Position numbers and translations under genes: made by a program. A stretch of DNA of 64,000 bases, from the NCBI GenBank assembly GCA_937921775.1, contig CAKZUK010000025.1, positions 42,841 through 106,840 on the forward strand, in the 5' to 3' direction. The stretch is from an uncultured Saprospiraceae bacterium (GTDB taxonomy: Bacteria; Bacteroidota; Bacteroidia; Chitinophagales; Saprospiraceae). Position 1 is the first letter of the stretch. Each line of letters begins with the position of its first letter. Positions 58,201 through 64,000 of this stretch are shown piece after piece. The notes under the pieces are model-generated. The model was not told where the DNA came from. It saw nothing but the letters and a program-made list of their open reading frames with translations, and did not search any database.

Positions 58201-58523
58201 TCAAACTGCATGTCTCCTTTATTTAAGTAGATCGCATCTTTTACCTGATTGCCTGTAAAATACAAATCGGGAAGTTTATCGTTGTTTATATCTCCGATGG
58301 CTACACCTCCGCCGTAAAAAACAGATTCCCATAAGAGGTGATGAAATTCCTCATCTTCTTTAATTTGATTCTTAAATTGAACGCCACTTTGAGCAGCGCT
58401 TAGCAGGTCAAACTGGGTAGAACCAGGTTTGGTTTTATTAACTTCTAGCGTCGTATTATTGGTATCTGACTGGCAAGACCAAATCAATAAAACAGAAAGG
58501 ATTAGCAAATATCTGGTATTCAT
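55218..58523 (-). CDS. Giant FG-GAP/VCBS-repeat lipoprotein with ASPIC/UnbV domain
   Basis: 1101 residues. The N-terminal signal ends LLIWSC, with a lipidated Cys17, so it is probably a surface or outer-membrane lipoprotein. From about residue 70 to 500 and again from about 660 to 1090 it is made of FG-GAP/VCBS repeats with calcium loops such as DINADGLLD, DYDRDGDLD and DLDADGDLD, forming beta-propellers. An ASPIC/UnbV domain (about 530-620, NPNALGTKVYIHYDG and LTRGYQSSVEPLIHFGLG) lies between them, as in CRTAC1-like proteins. These proteins are frequent in Bacteroidota with SusCD loci, but no SusCD pair is here. Its ligand is unknown. The 3' end overlaps ubiA by four bases, tail to tail. Confidence 0.85.
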   Translation of the reverse strand: MNTRYLLILSVLLIWSCQSDTNNTTLEVNKTKPGSTQFDLLSAAQSGVQFKNQIKEDEEFHHLLWESVFYGGGVAIGDINNDKLPDLYFTGNQVKDAIYLNKGDMQFEDISKKAGIGLSDSWSTGVTMVDINADGLLDIYVCKSSWGTDDKHKDKRRNELWINNGDLTFTEKAAEYRLDDPAHSSQATFFDYDRDGDLDMYLMNMPSNNFIQKINYQQKNAIPYEFSDKLYKNLGKGKFADVTKEAGVENYDFGLGLVAADVNQDGWVDIYVACDYEKPDKLFINARNGTFTDRSAKEFKHTSYSSMGCDLADFNNDGLTDIAVLDMQAADHKRSKKNMRAMNAKNFWKSVAQGYGYQYMSNALQLNNGYGFYSEIGQMAGIAKTDWSWSVLMADFDNDEYKDMFVTNGVNRDMRNSDLIDKMKNIDPTERKKTDLLKMAKSFPSEKLSNYLFKNNGDLTFDNATSDWGLQSPGFSFGAAYGDLDADGDLDLVVCNSNDVAQIYRNNKSGNYLQLELTGNKINPNALGTKVYIHYDGRQQYQELSLTRGYQSSVEPLIHFGLGSVEKIDSVVVVFPNRKYARYTDVKTNQRLEVKQADAKLNYVNALFLPIVAFNEVTQKSGINFLHRENRFNDFDREILLPHMQSKNGPFISTGDVNGDGKEDFFVGGASGQGGALFLQKSDGNFALAATQPWDVDKEMEDMGVLFADLDGDKDLDLYVVSGGGEKEAGAPLNQDRIYINNGKGSFSKDTRLPESKGNGSCVVAADFDSDGDLDLFVGSRGIPGKYPRGGESYILINTKDGFVNKSDTWAPAFKTMGMVTDAVATDFNKDGKQDLVIVGEWMSPLFYKNTGSDLVDVSKEILNEDLTGWWFHINGEDLDKDGDIDFVVGNIGLNNKFHPDSKKPLKIYAYDFDQNQSNDIVLAKNSEYGEVPVRGRECSSEQMPFIETKFKDFNSFANATINDIYGDNLEKATHIEAKEFRSGVLWNEGGQYVFRPFSNEVQLAPVQDCKIIDVNKDGQLDLILVGNHYDSEVETVRYDAGNGLVLLGGKEQSFDPVPVWGSRFYVPFNTKDMAIISNYKGSKSLVLTANNNFRIMAYEF

Positions 58524-58878
58524 ATTCTTTTTATTTGAAGGCTTCCAAGTAGTTTGACGGAATTATTTAGCTTTTTACTTTTAGCATTTTTATAAATTTA
58601 TACACTAATTCCCTATCGGTCAATCGCTTAGGAAATTTAGAAAAATAGTAAAAATCCAAATAATTTTGTTCCGTCACTTAAGATAGAAAAAGTAATGGAT
58701 TTTCAAATAGCAATGCTCTATTTTTAATACATCACAACTTAAGTAGTTTGGCCGAATAGTTTAATTCTATCTCTTAGGAAGGAGGATCGGAGTCATTTGT
58801 TTCAATAGAAAAAGCGGTAGTCCAAGATTGAACTACCGCTTTTTTCTATTAAGTTAGAACTTAATTCTTACGAATAAA
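58524..58878. other. Gap between two minus-strand genes, with an imperfect direct repeat
   Basis: 355 bases. AAGTAGTTTG plus a partly matching following stretch occurs at 58547 and again at 58741. GACGGAA near 58556 is inverted as TTCCGTC near 58672. The right end holds the terminator of the thioredoxin-fold gene. No coding gene seen. Confidence 0.4.
58809..58845 (-). terminator. Terminator after the thioredoxin-fold T9SS cargo gene
   Basis: Stem AAAAAGCGGTAGT/ACTACCGCTTTTT (58809-58821 with 58832-58844) with T-rich 3' arm on the minus strand, about 35 bases past the gene. Confidence 0.85.
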
Positions 58879-60387
58879 TTACTGCTTAATAATTCTTTGA
58901 GAAGTTACACCTTCTGCAGTTCTTAGGTTTACAAAGTAAACACCAGTTGCAAAGTTGCTCATGTCAAAGTTTACAGTGTGCGCACCAGTTGCTAGTGTAC
59001 CAGCAGTTTGAGCGAACATTACTTGACCTACCGCATTAACTACTTCGAAAGAAACGTTAGCCGTTTCGATCAAGCTAAACTCAACATTAAGTTGGTCAGT
59101 TACTGGGTTAGGGAAGATAGAAAGTGCGTTATCAAGAACGATTTCTTCGTTAGAAACTACAGTAGTCTTAGCGAATAATTCTTCTTTGATTGAAGATAAT
59201 TCTAAAGTACTTTCAAGCATTACAATACCATCTGCATCTGTCAAACGGTAGTAACCGTCGCCATAATTACAGCACATACCGTCACCGAAGAAATCAGTAA
59301 CAACGAAAGAGTAACATCCATCAGCAGGAACTGCAACTACATGTTGGTATTCAGTATCGTTAGAGTAAGTACCAGGACCAGCTGGAGGAGGGAATTGACC
59401 TGTACCGATATTTACTAAACCAACTTCTTCATTACCACCTTCAGCAATAATATCTCCTGCATCAGTAATAATAGCCCAGTAAGTTTCATCAGCGTAAGCA
59501 TCAGTAAAGATGTCAACAACAATTGAATCTGTTTCCATTGAAGCAGCACCGATCACTAGTCCTACATCTTCGTTATTTGCTAAGTCATCGTCAGTACCAC
59601 CGTTAACAGTTAATACGTTAACAGTAAGGTCACCAGCAGCAGCAGTAACTTCATCTAAAGTGATATCAGAAATCTGGTAAGTAGAAAGATCACCACTCCA
59701 AGATTGCTCACCAAGACTAGTACCGTTTACAAGTACGTCGAAAGTAACAGCAGTCATGTTAGCAGAACCGTAGTTAACAAGAGTGATTTCTGGAGTGAAA
59801 GTAATTTCAGCTTCACAATCAGGGCCTTGGTCAATTAGACCTCTAACACCTGCATTATTTGTTCCAACCATTGGAGCACACTCATTATGTACAGCATAGT
59901 GAGCAGCTGCATTAACTTGACCAGACTCTGTTACAAGCTTATCTGGGCAAACAGTGTACATAGTTGGGTAGTATGCGATTTCGTATAAATCAGAAATGGT
60001 AGCATCATCAATGATAGGATATGCAGTACCAGTCACCCAGTCACCCTGAGTGTTACCACCTGTACCATTAAGGTCATCAAGTGTAGTAGAAGCATCACCT
60101 TCAATCATAAAAACCATCATTTCATCAGTTCCATCTGGTCCGTATTCTTCCCAGATTGTTTCTAATGTTCCACCAGTGTGGTAAGTCCAGCAAGGGCCAC
60201 ACCAAGTAGCAGAAACGTCAAGAATAACTGTTTTACCCTCATCTAAAAGTTCATAAAGGTTCCAAACGTTACCGTCAAGGTCAGTTCCTGTAAAGTCAGG
60301 AGCAGTACTTCCATCAGGAAGTTGTGCCTGGGCATTGAAGCTAAATAAGAAGCTCAGCGCAAGACAAAGTGTAATAATTTTTTTCAT
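58879..60387 (-). CDS. Secreted thioredoxin-fold protein with T9SS sorting domain
   Basis: 502 residues. A signal peptide (1-22, ending FNAQAQ) is followed by a thioredoxin/AhpC-like domain (about 25-170) with the redox motif Trp62-Cys63-Gly-Pro-Cys66 in SATWCGPCWTYH, so it should be redox-active outside the cell. The middle (about 190-410) has beta domains with a Cys-containing loop (FFGDGMCCNYGDGYY). The C-terminus is a type A T9SS sorting domain: LSIFPNPVTDQLNVEFSL, then FATGVYFVNLRTAEG and basic QRIIKQ. It is a predicted substrate of PorU/PorV and is likely surface-attached or released. Its target disulphides are unknown. A clear terminator follows. Confidence 0.85.
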   Translation of the reverse strand: MKKIITLCLALSFLFSFNAQAQLPDGSTAPDFTGTDLDGNVWNLYELLDEGKTVILDVSATWCGPCWTYHTGGTLETIWEEYGPDGTDEMMVFMIEGDASTTLDDLNGTGGNTQGDWVTGTAYPIIDDATISDLYEIAYYPTMYTVCPDKLVTESGQVNAAAHYAVHNECAPMVGTNNAGVRGLIDQGPDCEAEITFTPEITLVNYGSANMTAVTFDVLVNGTSLGEQSWSGDLSTYQISDITLDEVTAAAGDLTVNVLTVNGGTDDDLANNEDVGLVIGAASMETDSIVVDIFTDAYADETYWAIITDAGDIIAEGGNEEVGLVNIGTGQFPPPAGPGTYSNDTEYQHVVAVPADGCYSFVVTDFFGDGMCCNYGDGYYRLTDADGIVMLESTLELSSIKEELFAKTTVVSNEEIVLDNALSIFPNPVTDQLNVEFSLIETANVSFEVVNAVGQVMFAQTAGTLATGAHTVNFDMSNFATGVYFVNLRTAEGVTSQRIIKQ

Positions 60388-60745
60388 ACTCGAAAAGGAT
60401 TTAAAAAATGGAATAAAATATTTGTAAAATAGGAAAACTAAAGATACATATTTAAGTTAAAAAAGCTATCAGGAAGTTTAAATCAAAGCAAAAAGGGTAT
60501 TGAAATAGAGTTGAAATGTCTTGTCTTTATCAAAAAAAGGGAATAACCATCGTTTTCAGGACTCATTTTTAGAAAAAACAGCACAATAAAAGTTGCCTAA
60601 TAGGATTGTTTAGCCATCATTTCTATTGAAGTTGATTAATAATTCCAAACATGGTGAAAAAGCACTCTATTTGTCCAATTACCCTAAGTTCCAGCTTAAG
60701 TCAAGGATTTAGACCTAATGAGATCTAAACCGTAAAACCACCTTT
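60388..60745. other. Non-coding gap beside the cupin pseudogene
   Basis: 358 AT-rich bases. Apart from a weak TTTAGA/TCTAAA pairing near 60706-60727, which might end the cupin transcript, nothing is seen. A TATCTTTA near 60441 on the minus strand is one mismatch from a -7 element and could serve the thioredoxin-fold gene. Confidence 0.35.
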
Positions 60746-61105
60746 TCAAATATACTCAAGATTTGTTTTCGTACGGTCGCTTTCTACATTCCCAGTATGA
60801 AGTGTACTCATTGGTTCAAAAAGCATAACCTGCACCTCCCCTTTTGTTCGTGGTTTGTGTTCTACACCTTTAGGTACGATGATAATTTCGCCTGGATTAA
60901 TCTCTTCTGTTCTGTCTCGAAAGTCCATAAATAGCTTACCTTTTATTACCATAAATAGTTCATCTTCATTTTCATGGCTGTGCCAAATGAAATCACCTTC
61001 CAGCCTAGCGAGTTTTACATGCTGGCCATTAAGCGCACCAATTATCTTGGGATCCCATTACGTGTTGAATTTATTGAATTTTTCTTCTAGGTTTATTACT
61101 TGCAT
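60746..61105 (-). pseudogene. Small cupin gene broken by an in-frame TAA
   Basis: Reading from the ATG at 61105 gives MQVINLEEKFNKFNT, then TAA at codon 16 (61060-61058), then WDPKIIGALNGQHVKLARLE and a complete cupin fold with HSHENEDELFMVI and PGEIIIVPKGVEHKP, ending NVESDRTKTNLEYI at 60746. The frame is the same before and after the stop, so a single base change (such as CAA to TAA) explains it. The whole would be 119 residues, usual for this family of small metal-binding cupins. The next internal ATG, at 60952, would lose half of the fold. It is most simply a recent pseudogene; a sequencing error is possible. Substrate unknown. Confidence 0.75.
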
Positions 61106-61334
61106 TTTCAAATAGTTAATTTCTATTAATCGTGGTGTTTGATAAGATTTCTTGGTGGAAGGAAGAGTATATATGCTGATTGTATTCTTTTTAAAGGGTA
61201 GTTACTTGGTTTTAGTGTCTTTAGATTTTGATTCCATATTTTATTCGGAATGATTTACACGATTGTTTTTCTTTCATAAAGTACGCATAAGAGAAGTCCC
61301 CTAACTCGCTGGACAATTATTTAATTGCTTTGAA
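61106..61334. other. Gap between btpA and the cupin pseudogene
   Basis: 229 bases, AT-rich. No gene, repeat or clear terminator found. Confidence 0.35.
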
Positions 61335-62147
61335 TTAAGTACGAATGCCGCGGACCTTATCCATAAACTGACAAACCTTTTCATAGTTCACTTCTTCTCC
61401 CCAATGATTGTTCTCTTTAAAATAAGAACCTACAATAAGGCCATCACTGATTGTGAGAAAATCGGCCACATTATCAATGTTGATTCCAGAACCGATAAGG
61501 ACAGGTAGTTTGACTTTAGATTTGGTTAATTCAATTTCATTGGTACTTGCTTTCTTACCGGTAGATTGACCCGTAATAATAAGTCCATCTGAATTAAAAA
61601 ATTCGGCGGCTTGTGCCGTCTCCGCAATGTCTGTATCTGAAGTGATGCTATGAGAGCTGTGTTTCTTTTTGATGTCTGTAAAAATGGCAATTTTTTCCGC
61701 TCCGATTGCTTTTCGATAACGCAGCAAATCACCTGCATCCGAATCCATGATCCCTTCATCAGCCACATGTGCAAAAACAAATCCTTCTGCTCGAATAAAA
61801 TCAAGCCCCGCACTATGCGCAGCAGCAATAGCCGCTTTATTGGCTCCTGCCAAAATTTGCAAACCACATGGTATTTGAATTTCTTTTTTCACCTCATAGG
61901 CTACTACTGCCATTGCAGTGCTGATTTCATGTCCGACATCTCGCTTAAGATATGGGGTATCGTGCATGTTTTCCATAGCAATAGCATCCACACCAGCCCG
62001 TTTGTACAAGCGTGCTTCCATCAAAGCTTTCTCTACGATTTTATCAATTTTATACTCACTAGAAGGCGTCCCCGGCAAGGCTTGCACATGGATCATGGCA
62101 ATTATTGGTTTCGCGTTGGGAAAGATCCGTTGAAATTTATTGTGCAT
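61335..62147 (-). CDS. BtpA/SgcQ family TIM-barrel protein
   Basis: 270 residues, cytoplasmic. The family start PIIAMIHVQALPGTPSSEYK is followed by LYKRAGVDAIAMENMHDTPY, GLQILAGANKAAIAAAHSAG and LDFIRAEGFVFAHVADEG, then the barrel end LPVLIGSGINIDNVADFLTI and SDGLIVGSYFKENNHWGEEV, including the phosphate-binding SGIN...VGS region. The cyanobacterial member BtpA affects photosystem I stability, and SgcQ is an uncharacterised enterobacterial relative. The fold and phosphate site suggest an enzyme acting on a sugar phosphate. Divergent from psuG with only 59 bases between the starts, so a shared regulator and a role in pseudouridine or ribose-phosphate breakdown are plausible. Confidence 0.85.
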   Translation of the reverse strand: MHNKFQRIFPNAKPIIAMIHVQALPGTPSSEYKIDKIVEKALMEARLYKRAGVDAIAMENMHDTPYLKRDVGHEISTAMAVVAYEVKKEIQIPCGLQILAGANKAAIAAAHSAGLDFIRAEGFVFAHVADEGIMDSDAGDLLRYRKAIGAEKIAIFTDIKKKHSSHSITSDTDIAETAQAAEFFNSDGLIITGQSTGKKASTNEIELTKSKVKLPVLIGSGINIDNVADFLTISDGLIVGSYFKENNHWGEEVNYEKVCQFMDKVRGIRT

Positions 62148-62206
62148 TAGGTTTTGTTGTATTTTGGGATTTGTGAAGTTTCTCGTACAAGGTAAAGATA
62201 AAAAAT

Positions 62207-63148
62207 ATGATGAATCAATTCTTAGATATTAGTCCGGTTGTTAAAAAAGCATTAGAAAATAACGAACCTGTCGTTGCTCTGGAATCTACCATTATTGCCC
62301 ATGGAATGCCCTATCCACAGAATGTAGAAACGGCAAGGAAGGTTGAGCAAATTGTTTTGAATGAAGGTGCGACACCTGCAACAATTGCCATTCTTGGAGG
62401 AAGAATCAAGGTAGGATTAAATGATAGCGATATTGAAACGCTAGGTAAAAAAGGTAGAGCAGTTATTAAAGTAAGTCGCCGGGATATGCCTTATATTGTT
62501 AGTCAAGGTTTGGATGGTGCTACAACGGTGGCCTCAACTATGATTGGTGCAGCGATGGCAGGCATCAAAGTATTTGCAACTGGTGGTATTGGAGGAGTGC
62601 ATCGTGGTGCTGGTGAAACGATGGATATTTCTGCCGATTTGCAAGAGTTAGCGCACACCCCTGTCGCTGTTATTTCTGCTGGTGTAAAATCAATTTTAGA
62701 TATTGGTTTGACATTGGAATATTTGGAGACGCAAGGTGTTCCTGTATTGGGTTATCAAACTAAAGAATTTCCTGCGTTTTACACCCGCCGTTCTGGCTTC
62801 AATGTTGATTACGAAATGGCTGATGTAGCATCAATCGCAAAATTGATGCAGGCGAAATGGGAGATGGGATTGCGAGGTGGTTTGATCATTGCGAATCCGA
62901 TACCGGAAATTCAACAGATGGATGAGACGGTTATTAATACTGCTATTGAGCAAGCTTTGGCTGAAGCCAAAGAACAAGGAATTCACGGTAAGGAGAGTAC
63001 GCCTTTTTTGTTGGCTCGTGTGAAGGAACTCACGGAAGGCGATAGTTTGGTTTCTAATATTGGTTTGGTTTTTAATAATGCTAAGTTGGCGGGAAAATTG
63101 GCGGTGGCTTTTGCTAGGGAGAATGGGAGCTATCTGGCGCGCAGTTAG
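62207..63148 (+). CDS. psuG: Pseudouridine-5'-phosphate glycosidase
   Basis: Splits pseudouridine 5'-phosphate to uracil and ribose 5-phosphate in the cytoplasm. 313 residues; the start is 62207 or the adjacent Met at 62210. The catalytic residues line up with E. coli PsuG at a constant shift of five: Glu26 in VALESTIIAHGMPYPQN, Asp144 in DISADLQEL and the Schiff-base lysine Lys161 in ISAGVKSILD. VFATGGIGGVHRGAGETMD is the manganese/phosphate region. PsuK, the pseudouridine kinase that makes its substrate, is not adjacent. It is divergent from a btpA-like gene. Confidence 0.95.
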   Translation: MMNQFLDISPVVKKALENNEPVVALESTIIAHGMPYPQNVETARKVEQIVLNEGATPATIAILGGRIKVGLNDSDIETLGKKGRAVIKVSRRDMPYIVSQGLDGATTVASTMIGAAMAGIKVFATGGIGGVHRGAGETMDISADLQELAHTPVAVISAGVKSILDIGLTLEYLETQGVPVLGYQTKEFPAFYTRRSGFNVDYEMADVASIAKLMQAKWEMGLRGGLIIANPIPEIQQMDETVINTAIEQALAEAKEQGIHGKESTPFLLARVKELTEGDSLVSNIGLVFNNAKLAGKLAVAFARENGSYLARS

Positions 63149-63319
63149 ACGGGTACGGATAGAACAGATTCGGACGGATTTTTTCTACTGACGTGTTTTT
63201 GAAGACAGAGGTATTTAAATGTGAATTAGGTGATATGTGAAGTGCTGTGAGAATATTTTCCCTATGAAAAATAACATGAGAAACGGGATAGATTTTTTTG
63301 AAACTGTAAATAATATCTT
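63149..63319. other. Gap between psuG and the lipoprotein gene
   Basis: 171 bases of AT-rich sequence; no gene, terminator or exact promoter element found. Confidence 0.35.
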
Positions 63320-63847
63320 ATGAAGAATTTGAAACTTTTTATATCATTTTTTCTGGTGAGCACTTTGATTTTTTCTTGCAATAAAGATAAAATCATTAAG
63401 AATTTTACGGGAAGTACCTTTACAGAACAGCCTATGGGTTGTGGCAATTTTTTTGTTTATCGATTTAACCTTGATGAAGATCTTGCGATCACGGTACGAG
63501 GTGAGCGAGACGAATTGAGTTTGAATACCGATGAACAGATTTTTGATTTAGAAAACACAGCAGGATTGAATGTAGCGATTGTACAATTCAATAAGTCGGC
63601 TTTAAATTCTTATTGCAATGATGCCATAGAATATAGTGCCCCCGAAATCATTAACAACTGGGAGGCAATTAATGGGACGGTTCGCATTCAAATTACAGAA
63701 GACAGTATTTCCGTCTCTGAGTATGAGCTTATATATAAGGTTTCTATAAAAGTAGAGGGCATCCAATGCATAGATTCAGATGGCAACACGCAAGAAGTTG
63801 ATGTAGTAGAATTTTCGAATGTGACTGTGGGCTGGTTGCCCGGTTAA
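63320..63847 (+). CDS. Hypothetical lipoprotein
   Basis: 175 residues. The signal peptide ends LVSTLIFSC, with a lipidated Cys20, so it is exported and lipid-anchored. The mature part is acidic and beta-rich, with four further cysteines at about 37 (QPMGCGNFF), 93 (SYCNDAIEY), and 154 (IQCIDSDGN). No known domain recognised. The C-terminus VVEFSNVTVGWLPG resembles an Ig-like beta sandwich end. It lies alone after psuG on the same strand. Confidence 0.65.
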   Translation: MKNLKLFISFFLVSTLIFSCNKDKIIKNFTGSTFTEQPMGCGNFFVYRFNLDEDLAITVRGERDELSLNTDEQIFDLENTAGLNVAIVQFNKSALNSYCNDAIEYSAPEIINNWEAINGTVRIQITEDSISVSEYELIYKVSIKVEGIQCIDSDGNTQEVDVVEFSNVTVGWLPG

Positions 63848-63853
63848 GCGACT

Positions 63854-63928
63854 TTACTTGTCTTTTGGTTTTTCTTTACCAGATAATATTTTCTTAATAA
63901 AGTCTTTGATCATTTGCCATAAATCCAT
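63854..63928 (-). CDS. Possible 24-residue amphipathic small protein
   Basis: The ATG at 63928 opens MDLWQMIKDFIKKILSGKEK followed by PKDK and a TAA at 63856-63854. The first 15 residues form an amphipathic helix with regularly placed hydrophobics (Leu3, Trp4, Ile7, Phe10, Ile11, Ile14, Leu15) and lysines. It could be a membrane-associated micropeptide, or chance. Only seven bases separate it from the convergent lipoprotein stop. Confidence 0.3.
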   Translation of the reverse strand: MDLWQMIKDFIKKILSGKEKPKDK

Positions 63929-64000
63929 AATTCTATTTTTTGGTTGATTGAGAAATAAAGTTAGTCATTTTTTATTGAAGTTGTTTTAAGTTATTCTTCA

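Noticed and set aside
60746..60952. A 68-residue gene starting at the internal Met at 60952
   Set aside because: It would encode only half a cupin fold; the upstream part of the fold is preserved in the same frame and stopped by a single TAA.

Overview
This window is chromosomal DNA from an AT-rich member of the Bacteroidota. The evidence is type IX secretion system (T9SS) genes (gldJ, a porP/sprF homologue, porU, porV), two secreted proteins with T9SS C-terminal sorting domains, promoters of the TAnnTTTG type, and the gene order rplQ-carA-eno beside the ribosomal superoperon. The gene content fits Saprospiria-like or Cytophaga-like marine bacteria, but the genus cannot be fixed from the sequence. 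No tRNA, rRNA, CRISPR array, transposase or phage gene was recognised.

Layout. 1-9033: the 5' end of murF, then gldJ and porP/sprF on the minus strand, then porU and porV on the plus strand; together they encode part of the T9SS and its cargo-processing and attachment machinery. 9279-11038: a predicted T9SS cargo protein and the RNase P RNA gene (rnpB). 11579-17927: a very large NtrY-like membrane histidine kinase, a small tail-anchored protein and a PAS histidine kinase. 18160-22579: sucD, a DivIC/FtsB-like division gene, eno, carA and rplQ. 22706-41543: rpoA and the complete str-S10-spc-alpha ribosomal superoperon on the minus strand, from rpsL down to rplQ, including secY, map, infA and fusA but no tuf. 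Several of its intergenic gaps hold strong hairpins or internal promoter motifs.

41983-64000 is accessory in character. It holds a GNAT acetyltransferase; a candidate small RNA; two overlapping DUF3857/transglutaminase-like genes, of which only the first keeps its catalytic triad; a polyprenyl synthetase; a response regulator next to a hybrid kinase whose ATP-binding domain looks degenerate; an unrecognised helical 510-residue protein; an alpha-oxoamine synthase (serine palmitoyltransferase-like) with a long structured leader; a UbiA prenyltransferase; a giant FG-GAP/ASPIC lipoprotein; a thioredoxin-fold T9SS cargo protein; a cupin gene broken by one nonsense codon; a divergent btpA/psuG pair; and a small lipoprotein.

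Most of the window is conserved housekeeping DNA. The observations most worth following are the likely pseudokinase hybrid protein, the active/inactive transglutaminase pair, the structured RNA elements inside the ribosomal operon (above all the rplR-rpsE gap and the rplC leader), the leader of the oxoamine synthase gene, and the btpA-psuG pairing. No clearly new multi-gene system could be demonstrated.
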